From positions 1 through 64,000 of the forward strand of contig NC_020541.1 in assembly GCF_000230695.2 (NCBI RefSeq): a stretch of 64,000 nucleotides of DNA, written 5' to 3'. The number at the start of each line of letters is the position of its first letter. Position 1 is the first letter of the stretch. Positions 24,274 through 33,811 of this stretch are shown here, piece after piece. This DNA is from Rhodanobacter denitrificans (lineage in GTDB: Bacteria; Pseudomonadota; Gammaproteobacteria; Xanthomonadales; Rhodanobacteraceae). The notes under the pieces are model-generated. The model did no database searches, was not told the DNA's origin, and worked only from the letters and a program-made list of their open reading frames with translations. The position numbers were made by a program, and so were the translations under genes.

Positions 24274-24513
24274 TTATCGAGCCAGGCGGTCGTGCTTCAG
24301 CGGATCCTTGCCCTCGCGCAGCCGCTTCAGGTCGTACTCGGACAGGCTGTCCCCGCGCACGCTGCCGGCGATGCGCGCCTGCACGAAGGCCAGCGTGGTG
24401 GCGAAGACGCCGATCAGCCCAACCAGCAGCCAGAAGCCCCAGGCGCCGGCGCCGTGGCGGGTGAAGCACAGCATGAACGCGAACACGGTGGAGACGAGCA
24501 GCAGCCAGCGCAT
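24274..24513 (-). CDS. Small two-helix membrane protein, function unknown
   Basis: The 79-residue protein has two hydrophobic helices (LLLVSTVFAFMLCFTRHG region, then WGFWLLVGLIGVFATTLAFV) and a charged C-terminal tail ending EGKDPLKHDRLAR. I do not recognise a named family. The start at 24513 places the first helix at the N-terminus; 19 in-frame upstream codons are less membrane-like. It is convergent with the acyl-CoA synthetase gene and divergent from the radical SAM gene. Confidence 0.65.
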   Translation of the reverse strand: MRWLLLVSTVFAFMLCFTRHGAGAWGFWLLVGLIGVFATTLAFVQARIAGSVRGDSLSEYDLKRLREGKDPLKHDRLAR

Positions 24514-24659
24514 GAAGTAAGCCCCGACAGGTGGAAGCGCACCGCCGGCAGCGGCGGACGGCCGCATCATAGCGTCGCCATGGCGCGTCCGGCGCGCGCC
24601 GGATCACGCCGCGCAAAAATGTCGCGACGGCTGAGACGTCGCCGCGCGACACTGCCGCG

Positions 24660-25778
24660 ATGGATCATCCCTCGCCATTGCCGGCCTCCCCGGAACAGTT
24701 CCCCGCGACGCGCCCGCTCAAGGGCCGCGGCGCCGCCTCCAATCCGGAAGGCCGCTTCGAAAGCATCCGCCACCAGGCCGAGGACGACGGCTGGCAGAGC
24801 GCGCTGCTGGACGGGGATGCACCGCGCCCGCGCACCGAGGTCACCGAGGAGCGCGCGCGCAGCGTGATCAGTCGCAACGACTCGCCGGACATCGCGTTCA
24901 GCCAGGCGATCAATCCGTACCGCGGTTGCGAACACGGGTGTATTTATTGCTACGCGCGCCCCTCGCACAGCTACCTCAACCTCTCGCCCGGGTTGGACTT
25001 CGAAACGAAGCTGCGCGCGAAAGGCAACTTCGCCGAGGTCCTGCGTGCGGAACTGGCGAAGCCCGGTTACGCGATCAGCCCGATCAACATCGGCAGCAAC
25101 ACCGACCCCTACCAGCCGATCGAGAAGAAATGGCGGCTGACCCGCGCCGCGCTGGAACTGCTCGCTGAATGCCACCACCCGTGCACCATCGTGACCAAGA
25201 ACGCGCTGGTCGAGCGCGACCTCGACATCCTGCAGCCGATGGCGCGCGAAAAACTGGTGCAGGTGTTCGTCTCGGTGAACTCGCTGGACAACCAGCTCGC
25301 CGCGAAACTCGAACCGCGCGCCAGCGCGCCGCACCGGCGGATCAAGGCCATCGCCGCACTGGCCGCGGCCGGCGTGCCGGTCGGCGTGCTGGTGGCGCCG
25401 ATCATTCCCGCGCTCAACGACAAGGACATGGACGCGGTGATGGCGCAAGCGGCCGAGGCCGGCGCGCGCTGCGCCGGCTACACCACGCTGCGCCTGCCGT
25501 ACGAGTTGAAGCAGCTGTTCCGCGAATGGCTGGCGCTGCACGCGCCGCAACGTGCCGAACACGTGATGAGCCTGCTGCAGCAGATGAACGGCGGCCGCGA
25601 CTACGACAGCGATTTCCGCACCCGCATGCGCGGCCAGGGCGTGTTCGCCGATCTGCTGCGCCGCCGCTTCGAAGTCGCCTGCCGCAAGCACGGCTTCGGC
25701 CGCGCCCGCGAACTCACCCTCGATACCTCGCGCTTCGTGCCGCCGCGCAAGCCGTCGCCGCAGGGCGAGTTGTTTTGA
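24660..25778 (+). CDS. PA0069/SplB-like radical SAM protein
   Basis: The 372-residue protein has the radical SAM iron-sulfur motif CX3CX2C in YRGCEHGCIYCYARPSH near residue 95. The SAM-binding region GSNTDPYQPIEKKW and the segment LVAPIIPALND follow. It matches the widely conserved PA0069-type family related to spore photoproduct lyase. The reaction is unknown, and a role in DNA or nucleotide repair is only suggested by the SplB likeness. It is a single-gene unit, with the membrane protein on the other side of a 146-base gap. Confidence 0.88.
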   Translation: MDHPSPLPASPEQFPATRPLKGRGAASNPEGRFESIRHQAEDDGWQSALLDGDAPRPRTEVTEERARSVISRNDSPDIAFSQAINPYRGCEHGCIYCYARPSHSYLNLSPGLDFETKLRAKGNFAEVLRAELAKPGYAISPINIGSNTDPYQPIEKKWRLTRAALELLAECHHPCTIVTKNALVERDLDILQPMAREKLVQVFVSVNSLDNQLAAKLEPRASAPHRRIKAIAALAAAGVPVGVLVAPIIPALNDKDMDAVMAQAAEAGARCAGYTTLRLPYELKQLFREWLALHAPQRAEHVMSLLQQMNGGRDYDSDFRTRMRGQGVFADLLRRRFEVACRKHGFGRARELTLDTSRFVPPRKPSPQGELF

Positions 25779-25817
25779 CGCGGTGGCCGCGGATGGACAT
25801 CCCTCCGCGGCTTCGGC

Positions 25818-27293
25818 TCAGGGCTGCGCCAGGAACGGATGCGGCAGTCGCTGCATGCCACGCCAGCCGCGTCGACCAAGCCAGACCATTGCCGCGCCGA
25901 ACAGCAGCCAGCTCAGCACCAGCGGCGGCAGTGTCGAGGCCGCGCCATGCAACGGGTGGCGACCCAAGGCCAGCACGGGCAGCAGCATGCTGAGCAGGGT
26001 CAGCGCGATCGCGATCATCAGCAGCAGGCCGGCGCCCCAGATCGGCAGCGCGCGGCCGCCGAACAGGTTGAGCATGGCGGCCACGGTGATCGTGGTCGTG
26101 CCCAGCTGCGCCAACAATAGGAACGACAGCATCGCCACATGGCCGTGCCAGCACAGCATGGCTACGCCGACCAGCAGCAGTACCAGCGCGTGCATCAGCA
26201 GCGGCAGGCCGAGCGCGGCGCGCAGCAATTGCCAGCGGACGTGGGCGTGCCCGCCCAGCCCGGGCAGCAGTGCCAGCAGGGGCAGTTCGCCGTTCACCCG
26301 CTGCCAGCGCTTGCTCAGCCACAGCAGACTCAGCGCGCTGATCATCGGCCCGGCTATCACGCCGAGCGTGCCGAGGCCGCCGACCAGGCTACCCTTCAGT
26401 AGATCCGTATTGTTGCGATCGTGCGGGCCGAGATAATCCAGCAGCAGAATCGACAGTACGGGCACCGCGACAATGCCAAGCAGCAGCGCCAGCTGCCGGA
26501 GGTGGCTGCTCAGGGTCAGCGGCAGGTACCAGCCGCCCAGCGCAACCCGCAGTGCGCGGTGCGGCTGCGTCGGGCCAACATCATCCAGATCGACGGCCGG
26601 CTGCAGCCAGCCCGGCCGCTGGCACAGCAAGCGCTGCTCGCCGACCTGGCTCCAGAGACCCCAGCTGCCGTTGCGGAACTGCAGCACCATCGGCGAGTTC
26701 CAGCCGCTCGCCTGGCCGTTGCTCACGCGCAGCAGCTGTCGCCAGCGCCAGGCACAGCACAGCAATAGCACCGGGATCAGCAGCAGCATCACCTCGACCG
26801 TGCGTGGATCGGTGAAGCCGGGCAGGTCGAAATGGCGCCACAGCCCGCTGAGCAGCGAGGGCGTTAGCCCGATCACGATGGCGAGATAGCGCGGCATCAG
26901 CGCGAACAGCATTCCGCCGGTGCCGAGCAGGGCCAGCAACGCGGTGGCGGGCAGCAGGGGTTGCCCGGCCCGTGCCAGCACGGCCAGCGGCAAGCCGAGA
27001 CCCAGCGCGCCGTACAAGCACAGGCTGGCGAAGATCGGGCGCTGCACCCCCGGCACGCGTAGCCGCCGGGCGTCGATCGCCAGCAGCAGGCTGAGCGGCA
27101 GGAAGAACGCCCACACGAAGAACAGGCCGATGCCATACAGCATCGCCGCGCCCCGCCAGGCATCCGGCCGACCGGCGAGCAGGCCGAGCGCGAGCGCGCC
27201 TGCACTGCACAGCGCGAACACCAGAACAGTCATCCAGCGCAGCGGGCGGTGCGCCGAGTACCAGGGTATCTGCAACAGCTGCGAGAGATTCAT
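25818..27293 (-). CDS. ABC transporter membrane subunit
   Basis: The 491-residue protein is dominated by about 12 hydrophobic segments with a soluble stretch near residues 215-260. It overlaps the upstream ATP-binding gene by four bases (ATGA), and a GntR/YtrA-type regulator leads the operon. The layout GntR-ATPase-permease fits YtrA/YtrB-like transporters induced by cell-wall or membrane stress. The substrate is unknown. The start at 27293 gives MNLSQLLQIPWY and is fixed by the overlap. Confidence 0.8.
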   Translation of the reverse strand: MNLSQLLQIPWYSAHRPLRWMTVLVFALCSAGALALGLLAGRPDAWRGAAMLYGIGLFFVWAFFLPLSLLLAIDARRLRVPGVQRPIFASLCLYGALGLGLPLAVLARAGQPLLPATALLALLGTGGMLFALMPRYLAIVIGLTPSLLSGLWRHFDLPGFTDPRTVEVMLLLIPVLLLCCAWRWRQLLRVSNGQASGWNSPMVLQFRNGSWGLWSQVGEQRLLCQRPGWLQPAVDLDDVGPTQPHRALRVALGGWYLPLTLSSHLRQLALLLGIVAVPVLSILLLDYLGPHDRNNTDLLKGSLVGGLGTLGVIAGPMISALSLLWLSKRWQRVNGELPLLALLPGLGGHAHVRWQLLRAALGLPLLMHALVLLLVGVAMLCWHGHVAMLSFLLLAQLGTTTITVAAMLNLFGGRALPIWGAGLLLMIAIALTLLSMLLPVLALGRHPLHGAASTLPPLVLSWLLFGAAMVWLGRRGWRGMQRLPHPFLAQP

Positions 27294-28183
27294 TCGGCGA
27301 CCTCCACGAACAGGTCTTCCAGGCCCAACGCGTCGATGCGCGCGCCGGCCAGCTCGGCGGCTTCCGGCCAGCCGCCGCGGGAGTCGCGTTCGACGACCAA
27401 GCTAAGGCTGCCGTCGTCGTGGCGGTGTCGGCTGAGGCTTTGCACGGGTGCGGCCGCGCTCATCCGCGCCGGCAGCCACAGTCGCGCATAGCGTTCCTTG
27501 GTGTCGTCCACGCTGCAGCGGAACAGCAGCCTGCCCTGGTGCAAGAACGCCACCTCTGAGGCGGCGCGTTCCAGGTCCGACACGATGTGGGTGGAGAACA
27601 GCACGGTGGTGCCCGCGTCGCCGGCGCGCAGCGCCACCTCGCGCAACAGCTCGCGGCGCGCCACTGGGTCGAGCGCCGCGGCCGGCTCGTCCAACACCAG
27701 CAGCTCCGGCTGCGAGGCGAGTGCGCGGATCAGGTCCACTCGCTGGCGCTCGCCCGGCGACAGTTTGGCCAGCAGCTTGTTTTCCGGGATCTGCCAGCGC
27801 TCCAGCATATGCTTCGCGAACACCTTGTCCCAGCGCGGGTAGAAGCGGCCGACAAAATCGAGCATCTGACGCGCGCTGAGCCAGGCCAGCGCCTCCGGCT
27901 GCTGGGGCACGTAGGCGATACGCGCCTTGGCGGCGTCGGACAGCGTCAGTGCCGGCTCACCGAACACGCGCACCTCGCCGGCACGCGGCTCGAGCAGGCC
28001 GAGCATGACGCGGATCAACGTGGACTTGCCGGCGCCGTTGCGGCCGACCAGGCCGAGCACGCTGCCCGGTTCCAGGACCAGCTCGACGCCGTCGAGCGCG
28101 TTGCAGCCGTCGTAGTGATGGACAAGGCCACGCACGGCGAGTGGGGCGATGGCGGATTCCGTTTCGCGCAGTATGGCGTTCAT
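27290..28183 (-). CDS. ABC transporter ATP-binding protein
   Basis: The 297-residue ATPase has Walker A GLVGRNGAGKST, a Q-loop (YVPQQPEALAWL), signature LSPGERQRVDLIRAL, Walker B LLVLDEPAAALDP and the H-loop in FSTHIVSDLERA. The C-terminal 70 residues form a variable regulatory extension. It lies between the GntR regulator (1-base gap) and the membrane subunit (4-base overlap), so all three are probably co-transcribed and co-repressed. Confidence 0.93.
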   Translation of the reverse strand: MNAILRETESAIAPLAVRGLVHHYDGCNALDGVELVLEPGSVLGLVGRNGAGKSTLIRVMLGLLEPRAGEVRVFGEPALTLSDAAKARIAYVPQQPEALAWLSARQMLDFVGRFYPRWDKVFAKHMLERWQIPENKLLAKLSPGERQRVDLIRALASQPELLVLDEPAAALDPVARRELLREVALRAGDAGTTVLFSTHIVSDLERAASEVAFLHQGRLLFRCSVDDTKERYARLWLPARMSAAAPVQSLSRHRHDDGSLSLVVERDSRGGWPEAAELAGARIDALGLEDLFVEVAE

Positions 28184-28184
28184 C

Positions 28185-28568
28185 TCACTCTCCCAGCAGT
28201 CTGGTCAGTCGCCGCAGCACCGGCTCGGCGGGCAGTTCGAGTTCACGGACGTGACGCGCCAGTGCCTGCAGTTGCGATTCGAGCAGGGCGAGGCGCTGGT
28301 GTTCGGTCCGGTTGGCGAGGCGCGTGGCGGCCACCGTCATGCCTTTGCCGCGCAGGCGTTCAAGCAGGCCCTCGCTTTCGGCAATGCCATAGGCACGCGA
28401 CACGGTCATCGGATTGATCGCGTGGAATGCGGCCACCTCGCGTACCGATGGCAGAAGCTCTCCCGGCACCAGCTGGCCGCCGGCGATCAGCCGGCGCAGC
28501 TGTTCCGCGATCTGCCGGTAGATAGGCTCGCTGGCGGCGGGTTGTATGTTGAGCAGTGATGCATCCAT
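28185..28568 (-). CDS. GntR-family regulator, YtrA subfamily
   Basis: The 127-residue protein has an N-terminal winged helix (SEPIYRQIAEQLRRLIAGGQ, GELLPSVREVAA, NPMTVSRAYGIAESEGLLER). Its short C-terminal dimerisation helix lacks a ligand-binding domain, typical of the YtrA subfamily. Proteins of this type repress their own ABC transporter operon. The ATG at 28568 touches the operator/promoter with no room for a ribosome site, so the message is probably leaderless. Confidence 0.9.
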   Translation of the reverse strand: MDASLLNIQPAASEPIYRQIAEQLRRLIAGGQLVPGELLPSVREVAAFHAINPMTVSRAYGIAESEGLLERLRGKGMTVAATRLANRTEHQRLALLESQLQALARHVRELELPAEPVLRRLTRLLGE

Positions 28569-28605
28569 GTGTATCAGTACAGCAATACACTTAGGTGCTT
28601 GTCAA
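28569..28605 (-). promoter_or_regulatory. Promoter and operator of the GntR-ABC operon
   Basis: Read on the minus strand: a perfect -35 TTGACA (28600-28605), an 18-base spacer, a -10-like TGTACT (28576-28581), then seven bases to the ATG. An inverted repeat GTGTAT-N10-ATACAC (28569-28590) covers the -10 and ends directly at the start codon. A repressor bound here would block RNA polymerase. Transcription should begin at or next to the A of ATG. Confidence 0.75.
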
Positions 28606-28692
28606 GCATGATTTGCGGCGGCTGCCGCAATCCGGACGCGTCCGGCATGAAAAGCCGCCGGTCGCGTTGGCCATGCTTGCGCCGTGGATCGG

Positions 28693-30750
28693 CTAGTGAG
28701 TGGCCGGCAGGTATTGTCCGAACCACGCCAGCGCCCGCTGCAGCACGTCGCGCTGGTGCGTGGGGTCGACGAAGTGGTGGCCTTCGTTCGGGTAGACCAC
28801 CAGCGAGGTCGGCACGTTCTGCGCGCGCAGCGCGTGCCACATCTCGAACGATTGCGGCGCCGGGCATTCGGCGTCGCGATCGCCGACCACGATCAGCATC
28901 GGCGTCTTCACCTGCTTGACGAAGTTGATCGCCGAGCTCTTCGCGTACACCGCCGGGTCGTCGTAGACGCTGGCGCCGAAGAACGGCGGCATCCACTGGT
29001 CGATCAGGTTCTGGCCGTAGTAGCTCTGCCAGTTGGCGGTGCCGGCGCCGGCCACCACGGCGCGGAAGCGCTGGGTCTGCGTGGGCGCGAACATGCTCAT
29101 GAAGCCGCCGTAGCTCCAGCCGGTGAGGCCGAGCCGCTGGTCGTCCACCGGCAGCTTCTTCTCCACCGCGTCGACGCCGGCGAGGATGTCGCGCAGGTCG
29201 CCGTAGCCGAAATCCTTGCGGTTCGCCTGCACGTACTGCTCGCCCTGGCCGAAGCTGCCGCGCGGGTTCGGCATGAACACGAAGTAGCCCAGGGCCGCCA
29301 GCGGCGCGCCGCCGTAACCGACGCCGGGCCAGCGCGGGATCACCGCGCTGGACGGGCCGCCATGCACCACCACGATCATCGGGTAGCGCTTCTTCGCGTC
29401 GTAGTTGGCCGGGTACAGCAGCCAGCCCTGCACGTGGAAGCCCTCGTTGTTCCACTCCACCGATTCGGCCTTGCCCCAGGCCGGTTTCAGCGCGGCGTTG
29501 AACGCGGTCACTGCCGGCGGCGGCGCGTGACCCAGCGCGCCGACATGCACCTCGCTGGCGGCCGTGTACGAGCTCTGCACGAAGGCCACGTGCCTGAGGT
29601 CGGCGGAGAGCGACATCGCCATCGACGCGCTGCCGTCGCCGATGCTGGCCGGCACCGTGAAGTGCACGCCTTGCTGCTGCGCGCGGTCGCCGGTGACGGC
29701 GTAGTCCGCCAGCTGGCTCTGGCCGTTGCTGACCTGGCTGACCAGCAGCGAGTGCGGCCCGCTCCAGCGCAGCCACGACGGCGTGACGCGGATGCCCGGC
29801 GTGAGATCGACCGGCGCACCACCGCCGGCCGGCACCGCATAGATGTCGCCACCGGTGGCGCCCTGGTCGCTCATCAGGCCGCCGATGAAGGCGATCCGCG
29901 CGGCTTCCGGCGACCAGCGCGGCAGCGCGATCTGCAGGCCGTGCAGCGAAGCGCTGGCGGTGCCGGCCGGGTCGACCAGCACGCGGGCGTCGGCGCCCGC
30001 CTGCGCGCTCTGCACGTAAAGCTTCGCGATCCACCAGTTGTTGTCGCCCGGCGGCGGCGCGGCGGTGTAGGCGATGCGCGAGCCGTCCGGCGACCAGTCG
30101 AATTCGTAGGCGTACAGCGTGGCCGGGGTCAGTTCGCGCAGCGTGCCGTTGGCCACGTCGACGCTGGCCACGCGCTGCACTTCCAGCCCGCTCACGCCGA
30201 TCTCGCCGGCGGCCGGCTTGGCGGCGGCCACCGCGCTGGCGTGGCGGGTGGCGCCGGGTACGTAGAGGAAGCCGAGCGACTTGCCGTCGGCAGTCCATTG
30301 CAGCGAACGCACGTAGCCTTGCAGTGCGGCCAGCCGCGCCGGCGTGCCGCCGCCGCGCGTGTCGGCGAGATAGATGGCGTTCTGCATCGCCTTGGTGCTG
30401 GTCAGATCGACGTGGCAATTGGCAATGAAGGCGAGGCGGCGCGAATCGGGCGCCCAGGCGATGCCGGATTCGGCACAGCTGCCCGGCGTAGTGGCGGCGC
30501 TGACGCGGTGCGCATGGCGGCCGTCGGCGTCGGCGACCTCGATCGCCGGCTTGTCGTCGCGCCGGATCACCCACGCCAGCTGTTTGCCGTCCGGCGACAG
30601 CGCCACCGCCTGGATCGACTGCGCCTTGCCCAGCTCGGTCAGCACCTGTTCGATGCGCGGATCGACCGTGGGCGTGGCGGCGAAGGCATGCGGTGCCAGT
30701 GCCACAGTCAGCAGCGACAGCGGGAGGATCAGGCGCGAGCGTTTCAGCAT
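28693..30750 (-). CDS. S9-family prolyl oligopeptidase-like peptidase
   Basis: The 685-residue protein has a signal peptide (about 1-24, ending HAFA) and a beta-propeller built of WD/PD40-type repeats (SPDGKQLAW, SPDGSRIAY). A C-terminal alpha/beta hydrolase domain follows, with nucleophile GWSYGG (Ser546) and the downstream GDRDAECP and GHHFVDP segments supplying Asp and His. It is likely a periplasmic dipeptidyl-peptidase or acylaminoacyl-peptidase; specificity is not readable. It is a single gene with its own short 3' region. Confidence 0.92.
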   Translation of the reverse strand: MLKRSRLILPLSLLTVALAPHAFAATPTVDPRIEQVLTELGKAQSIQAVALSPDGKQLAWVIRRDDKPAIEVADADGRHAHRVSAATTPGSCAESGIAWAPDSRRLAFIANCHVDLTSTKAMQNAIYLADTRGGGTPARLAALQGYVRSLQWTADGKSLGFLYVPGATRHASAVAAAKPAAGEIGVSGLEVQRVASVDVANGTLRELTPATLYAYEFDWSPDGSRIAYTAAPPPGDNNWWIAKLYVQSAQAGADARVLVDPAGTASASLHGLQIALPRWSPEAARIAFIGGLMSDQGATGGDIYAVPAGGGAPVDLTPGIRVTPSWLRWSGPHSLLVSQVSNGQSQLADYAVTGDRAQQQGVHFTVPASIGDGSASMAMSLSADLRHVAFVQSSYTAASEVHVGALGHAPPPAVTAFNAALKPAWGKAESVEWNNEGFHVQGWLLYPANYDAKKRYPMIVVVHGGPSSAVIPRWPGVGYGGAPLAALGYFVFMPNPRGSFGQGEQYVQANRKDFGYGDLRDILAGVDAVEKKLPVDDQRLGLTGWSYGGFMSMFAPTQTQRFRAVVAGAGTANWQSYYGQNLIDQWMPPFFGASVYDDPAVYAKSSAINFVKQVKTPMLIVVGDRDAECPAPQSFEMWHALRAQNVPTSLVVYPNEGHHFVDPTHQRDVLQRALAWFGQYLPATH

Positions 30751-30833
30751 GGGAGGGTTCCGGCGCGGGAAGTCCCCACGCTACAACCCGGTGGTCACCG
30801 GCGCCAAGTGCAGGACGGCACGGCCGGCGTGGC

Positions 30834-31742
30834 TCAGGGGGCGACGTTGGCCGCGGCGGCCTGGTGCGCCGCGACCATCGCGGCCAGCTTGGTGCGGATC
30901 GCCGGGATCGCCGCCAACGCGGCTTTCTCGCCCTCGAGGATGGCCTGGTTCTTCTGCTCGAAATCGGTCGGGCCGATGCCGCGTAGGTCGGGACGGATCA
31001 CCACGTCGGCGCGCGCACTTTCCTGTGCAGCCAATTGCCGGCCCATGATGGTGATGGACTGGCCGACGATGCCCATCATGTCCTGCGGGTTGCTGCCGTC
31101 GGGCATGGCGGAGATGTCCACCGCGATCACGAAGTCGGCGCCGAGCTGGCGCGCCGCGTCGACCGGGATCGGGCTGACCACGCCGCCGTCGACATAGTGC
31201 TTGCCGTGGATCTCGACCGGCTCGAACACGCCGGGAATGCTGGACGACGCGCGCACCGCGCGGCCGGTATTGCCGCGCACGAACACCGTGCGCGTGCCGG
31301 TTTCCAGCTCGGTGGCGACCGCGGCGAAGGGCCGCTTCAGCTGCTCGATCGGCTGCTTGTGCAGCAGCTGGTTGACGTAGTCCTGCAGTGCCTGGCCCTG
31401 CACCAAGCCGCCGGAAAACAGCCGCACGTCGCGGATCTTCGCTTCGTCCAGGCCGAACGCGGTCTGCTGCAGCGCGAACGCATCCATGCCGCTGGCGTAC
31501 AGCGCGCCGACCACGCTGCCGGCGCTGGTGCCGGCGACCACGTCCGGGTGGATGCCGCTGGCCTCCAGCATCTTGATCACGCCGATGTGCGCGAAGCCCT
31601 TGGCCGCACCGCCGCCAAGGGCGAGGCCGATCTTCAGCTTCACCGGTGGCGGCGCCGCCGGCGGCGGCACGGGTTTGGTGGCATGCGTGCAGGCGCCCAG
31701 CAGGAGCGTGGCGAGCAGTGGCAGCAGGCGGCGGAGAGGCAT
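30834..31742 (-). CDS. Patatin-like phospholipase lipoprotein
   Basis: The 302-residue protein starts with a lipoprotein signal ending LLGACTHA (lipobox Cys near residue 18) and a Pro-rich tether. The patatin fold follows, with oxyanion motif LALGGGAAKGFAHIG, nucleophile GTSAGS, and the catalytic Asp in the DGG of YVDGGVVSPIPV. It belongs to the RssA/NTE-like group of bacterial lipases. It is likely anchored to the outer or inner membrane from the periplasmic side. It sits downstream of fbp on the same strand; a palindrome separates them. Confidence 0.9.
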   Translation of the reverse strand: MPLRRLLPLLATLLLGACTHATKPVPPPAAPPPVKLKIGLALGGGAAKGFAHIGVIKMLEASGIHPDVVAGTSAGSVVGALYASGMDAFALQQTAFGLDEAKIRDVRLFSGGLVQGQALQDYVNQLLHKQPIEQLKRPFAAVATELETGTRTVFVRGNTGRAVRASSSIPGVFEPVEIHGKHYVDGGVVSPIPVDAARQLGADFVIAVDISAMPDGSNPQDMMGIVGQSITIMGRQLAAQESARADVVIRPDLRGIGPTDFEQKNQAILEGEKAALAAIPAIRTKLAAMVAAHQAAAANVAP

Positions 31743-31773
31743 GGGTGTCGGTGTCGGAGGTTTTTGATCCGCT

Positions 31774-31797
31774 CCTCCCGCTGCATGCAGCGGGAGG
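31774..31797. repeat. 24-bp perfect palindrome (CCTCCCGC family)
   Basis: CCTCCCGCTGCA is followed directly by its complement TGCAGCGGGAGG. It lies in the 76-base gap between fbp and the patatin gene and shares its outer arms with the hairpin at 20198-20217. No T-tract follows on the minus strand. It is probably a dispersed palindromic repeat that may also stabilise the fbp mRNA end. Confidence 0.6.
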
Positions 31798-31818
31798 CTG
31801 GTGACCGAAGGGAGTCAA

Positions 31819-32850
31819 TCAGCCCACGACGCCGTCGGCTTCCCGGTGGTAGTGCGTGGCCAGTTCGACCTCCTGCTTCGAACCGAGGAACACCGGCACG
31901 CGCTGGTGAAGACCGGTCGGCTGCAGCTCCATGATGCGCTGACGCCCGGTGGTGGCGGCACCGCCGGCCTGCTCGACGATGAAGGCCATCGGGTTGGCCT
32001 CGTACATCAGGCGCAGCTTGCCGCCCTGCTTTTCGATCTTGGCGTCCAGCGGGTAATAGAACACGCCGCCGCGGGTCACGATGCGGTGCACGTCGGCCAC
32101 CATCGAGGCGACCCAGCGCATGTTGAAGTCCTTGCCGCGCGGGCCTTCCTTGCCGGCCAGCAGCTCGCCGACGTAGCGCTGCATCGGCGCCTGCCAGTGG
32201 CGCTGGTTGGACATGTTGATGGCGAACTCGGCGGTCTCGGCCGGAATGCGGATGCCGCGGCGGCTGAGGATGAAACTGCCCACCTCGCGGTCCAGCGTGA
32301 ACTCGTGGGTGCCGTGGCCGAAGGTGAGCACCAGCACGGTGGACGGGCCGTACACCACGTAGCCGGCGGCGAGCTGGGCGGTGCCCGGCTGCAGGAAGTG
32401 CTCGGCCTTCGGCTCGGTCACGCCGTCCGGGCAGCGCAGCACCGAGAAGATCGTGCCGACCGAGATGTTGACGTCGATGTTCGAGGAGCCGTCCAGCGGG
32501 TCGAACAGCAGCAGGTGCTGGCCCTTCGGGTAGCCGTCCGGGATCTGCTGCGGGTCTTCCATCTCCTCCGAGGCGCAGGCGGCGAGGTGGCCGCCCCAGG
32601 CGTTCGCCTCCAGCAGGATCTCGTTGGAGATCACGTCCAGCTTCTTCTGCGCTTCGCCCTGGACGTTCATGCTCAGCGCGTCGCCGTTGCCGGCCATGCC
32701 CAGCACGCCGCCCAGCGCGCCCTTGCCGGTGGCCACGCCGATGCGCTTGCAGGCGCGCGCGACCACTTCGATCAGCAGCGAGAGTTCGGCGTTGATGTGG
32801 CCGGCGCGGCGTTCCTCGATCAGGAACTGGATCAGCGAGACGGGTTTCAT
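31819..32850 (-). CDS. fbp: Fructose-1,6-bisphosphatase class I
   Basis: The enzyme removes the 1-phosphate of fructose 1,6-bisphosphate in gluconeogenesis, fitting growth on acetate and other acids suggested by the acs module. The 343-residue product has the metal site [20 protein letters not shown] and the C-terminal [19 protein letters not shown]. The ATG complementary to 32848-32850 begins [15 protein letters not shown], as expected for the family. Upstream codons in the same frame are antisense to the next gene and are not part of it. Confidence 0.97.
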   Translation of the reverse strand: MKPVSLIQFLIEERRAGHINAELSLLIEVVARACKRIGVATGKGALGGVLGMAGNGDALSMNVQGEAQKKLDVISNEILLEANAWGGHLAACASEEMEDPQQIPDGYPKGQHLLLFDPLDGSSNIDVNISVGTIFSVLRCPDGVTEPKAEHFLQPGTAQLAAGYVVYGPSTVLVLTFGHGTHEFTLDREVGSFILSRRGIRIPAETAEFAINMSNQRHWQAPMQRYVGELLAGKEGPRGKDFNMRWVASMVADVHRIVTRGGVFYYPLDAKIEKQGGKLRLMYEANPMAFIVEQAGGAATTGRQRIMELQPTGLHQRVPVFLGSKQEVELATHYHREADGVVG

Positions 32851-33003
32851 GTCGGGTCCGTGGCAAGAGGAAGCGCCATTGTCCCGGCTCCGGCTGAACG
32901 GTGCCAGCCCGGCAGCCCGCGTGCCCGCATCCAGCCCGGCTGCTGACATCACGTTGGCAGCAAGGGGTGGGCAAGCTGTACCTCCATAGCGGAGGGACAC
33001 GAC

Positions 33004-33615
33004 ATGCGCGACGCGGTTTATTTCCTGGTGTTCGACGGCTTTGCCGACTGGCAGGCCGCGCTGGCCCTGTGCGAGATCCGCCGGCCCGGCGACTGGCAGG
33101 TGCAGGCGGTGGGCTTCTCGACGGCGCCGGTGGTCTCGATGGGCGGCCTTCGCGTGCAGCCCGAGCTGTCGCTGGATCAGCTCGATCTCAAGCGGGCGGC
33201 GTTGCTGATCGTGCCCGGCGGCCACCTGTGGCAGCGTGGCGAGGGTGCCGCGGCGGTGGCGGCGATCCGCCGGCTGTACACCGCCGGGGCGCCGGTGGCC
33301 GCCATCGACAGCGGCGTGCTGGCGCTGGCCCGCAGCGGCCTGCTCGACCACTGCCGGCACACCGGCAACTGGGCCGGGCACATCGACAGCCACGTCCCGG
33401 CCTACGCCGGCGCGGAGCAGTACGATGCCGGCGTGCTGGCGGTCAGCGACGGCGGCGTGATCAGCGCCAGCCACCTCGGCAGCGTGGAGTTCGCGCGCGA
33501 GGTGATCCGCACGCTGGACCTGTACAGCCCGAGCGACCGCGAACACTGGTACCGCCTGTTCAAGCACGCCGAGCTGCCGCCGTGGTGCGTCGGCGAAGCC
33601 GTGGCGACGGCCTGA
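33004..33615 (+). CDS. DJ-1/PfpI-superfamily protein lacking the usual nucleophile
   Basis: The 203-residue protein has the DJ-1/PfpI fold: [20 protein letters not shown] at the start, the [10 protein letters not shown] loop near residue 70 and the nucleophile-elbow region [18 protein letters not shown]. Close relatives carry Cys-Gly at this elbow (AICG); here the sequence reads IDS, so the reactive Cys appears to be replaced by Asp. Chaperone, glyoxalase or amidase activity of the classical type is therefore doubtful. It is divergent from fbp and leads a run of plus-strand genes. Confidence 0.85.
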   Translation: MRDAVYFLVFDGFADWQAALALCEIRRPGDWQVQAVGFSTAPVVSMGGLRVQPELSLDQLDLKRAALLIVPGGHLWQRGEGAAAVAAIRRLYTAGAPVAAIDSGVLALARSGLLDHCRHTGNWAGHIDSHVPAYAGAEQYDAGVLAVSDGGVISASHLGSVEFAREVIRTLDLYSPSDREHWYRLFKHAELPPWCVGEAVATA

Positions 33616-33625
33616 GGAGCCCACC

Positions 33626-33811
33626 ATGAAGCCGCTACTGAAAACCGTGCTGATGGCCTACCGCCCGCTCTATCTGAATGGCCTGCTGCTGGACGGGCAG
33701 TACAAGCTGCCCAAGCCGGCGCCGACCGACGCCGCCGCGCCGCGCGCGCGCCGGCGCACCCTGCTGGCTGCACTGACCCACATCGTCTGGCACCCGCGCG
33801 GCAAAGCATGA
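33626..33811 (+). CDS. Small hypothetical protein (61 residues)
   Basis: The frame starts 10 bases after the DJ-1-like gene, with a GAGGAG ribosome site in front of ATG. The product begins [21 protein letters not shown], carries a basic middle (RARRR) and ends HPRGKA. No family is recognised. Spacing and ribosome site suggest a real translated small gene co-transcribed with its neighbour, but it could be fortuitous. Confidence 0.5.
   Translation: MKPLLKTVLMAYRPLYLNGLLLDGQYKLPKPAPTDAAAPRARRRTLLAALTHIVWHPRGKA

Noticed and set aside
32851..33627. Upstream in-frame extension of fbp on the minus strand
   Set aside because: It is antisense to the DJ-1-like gene, and the family start is at 32850.
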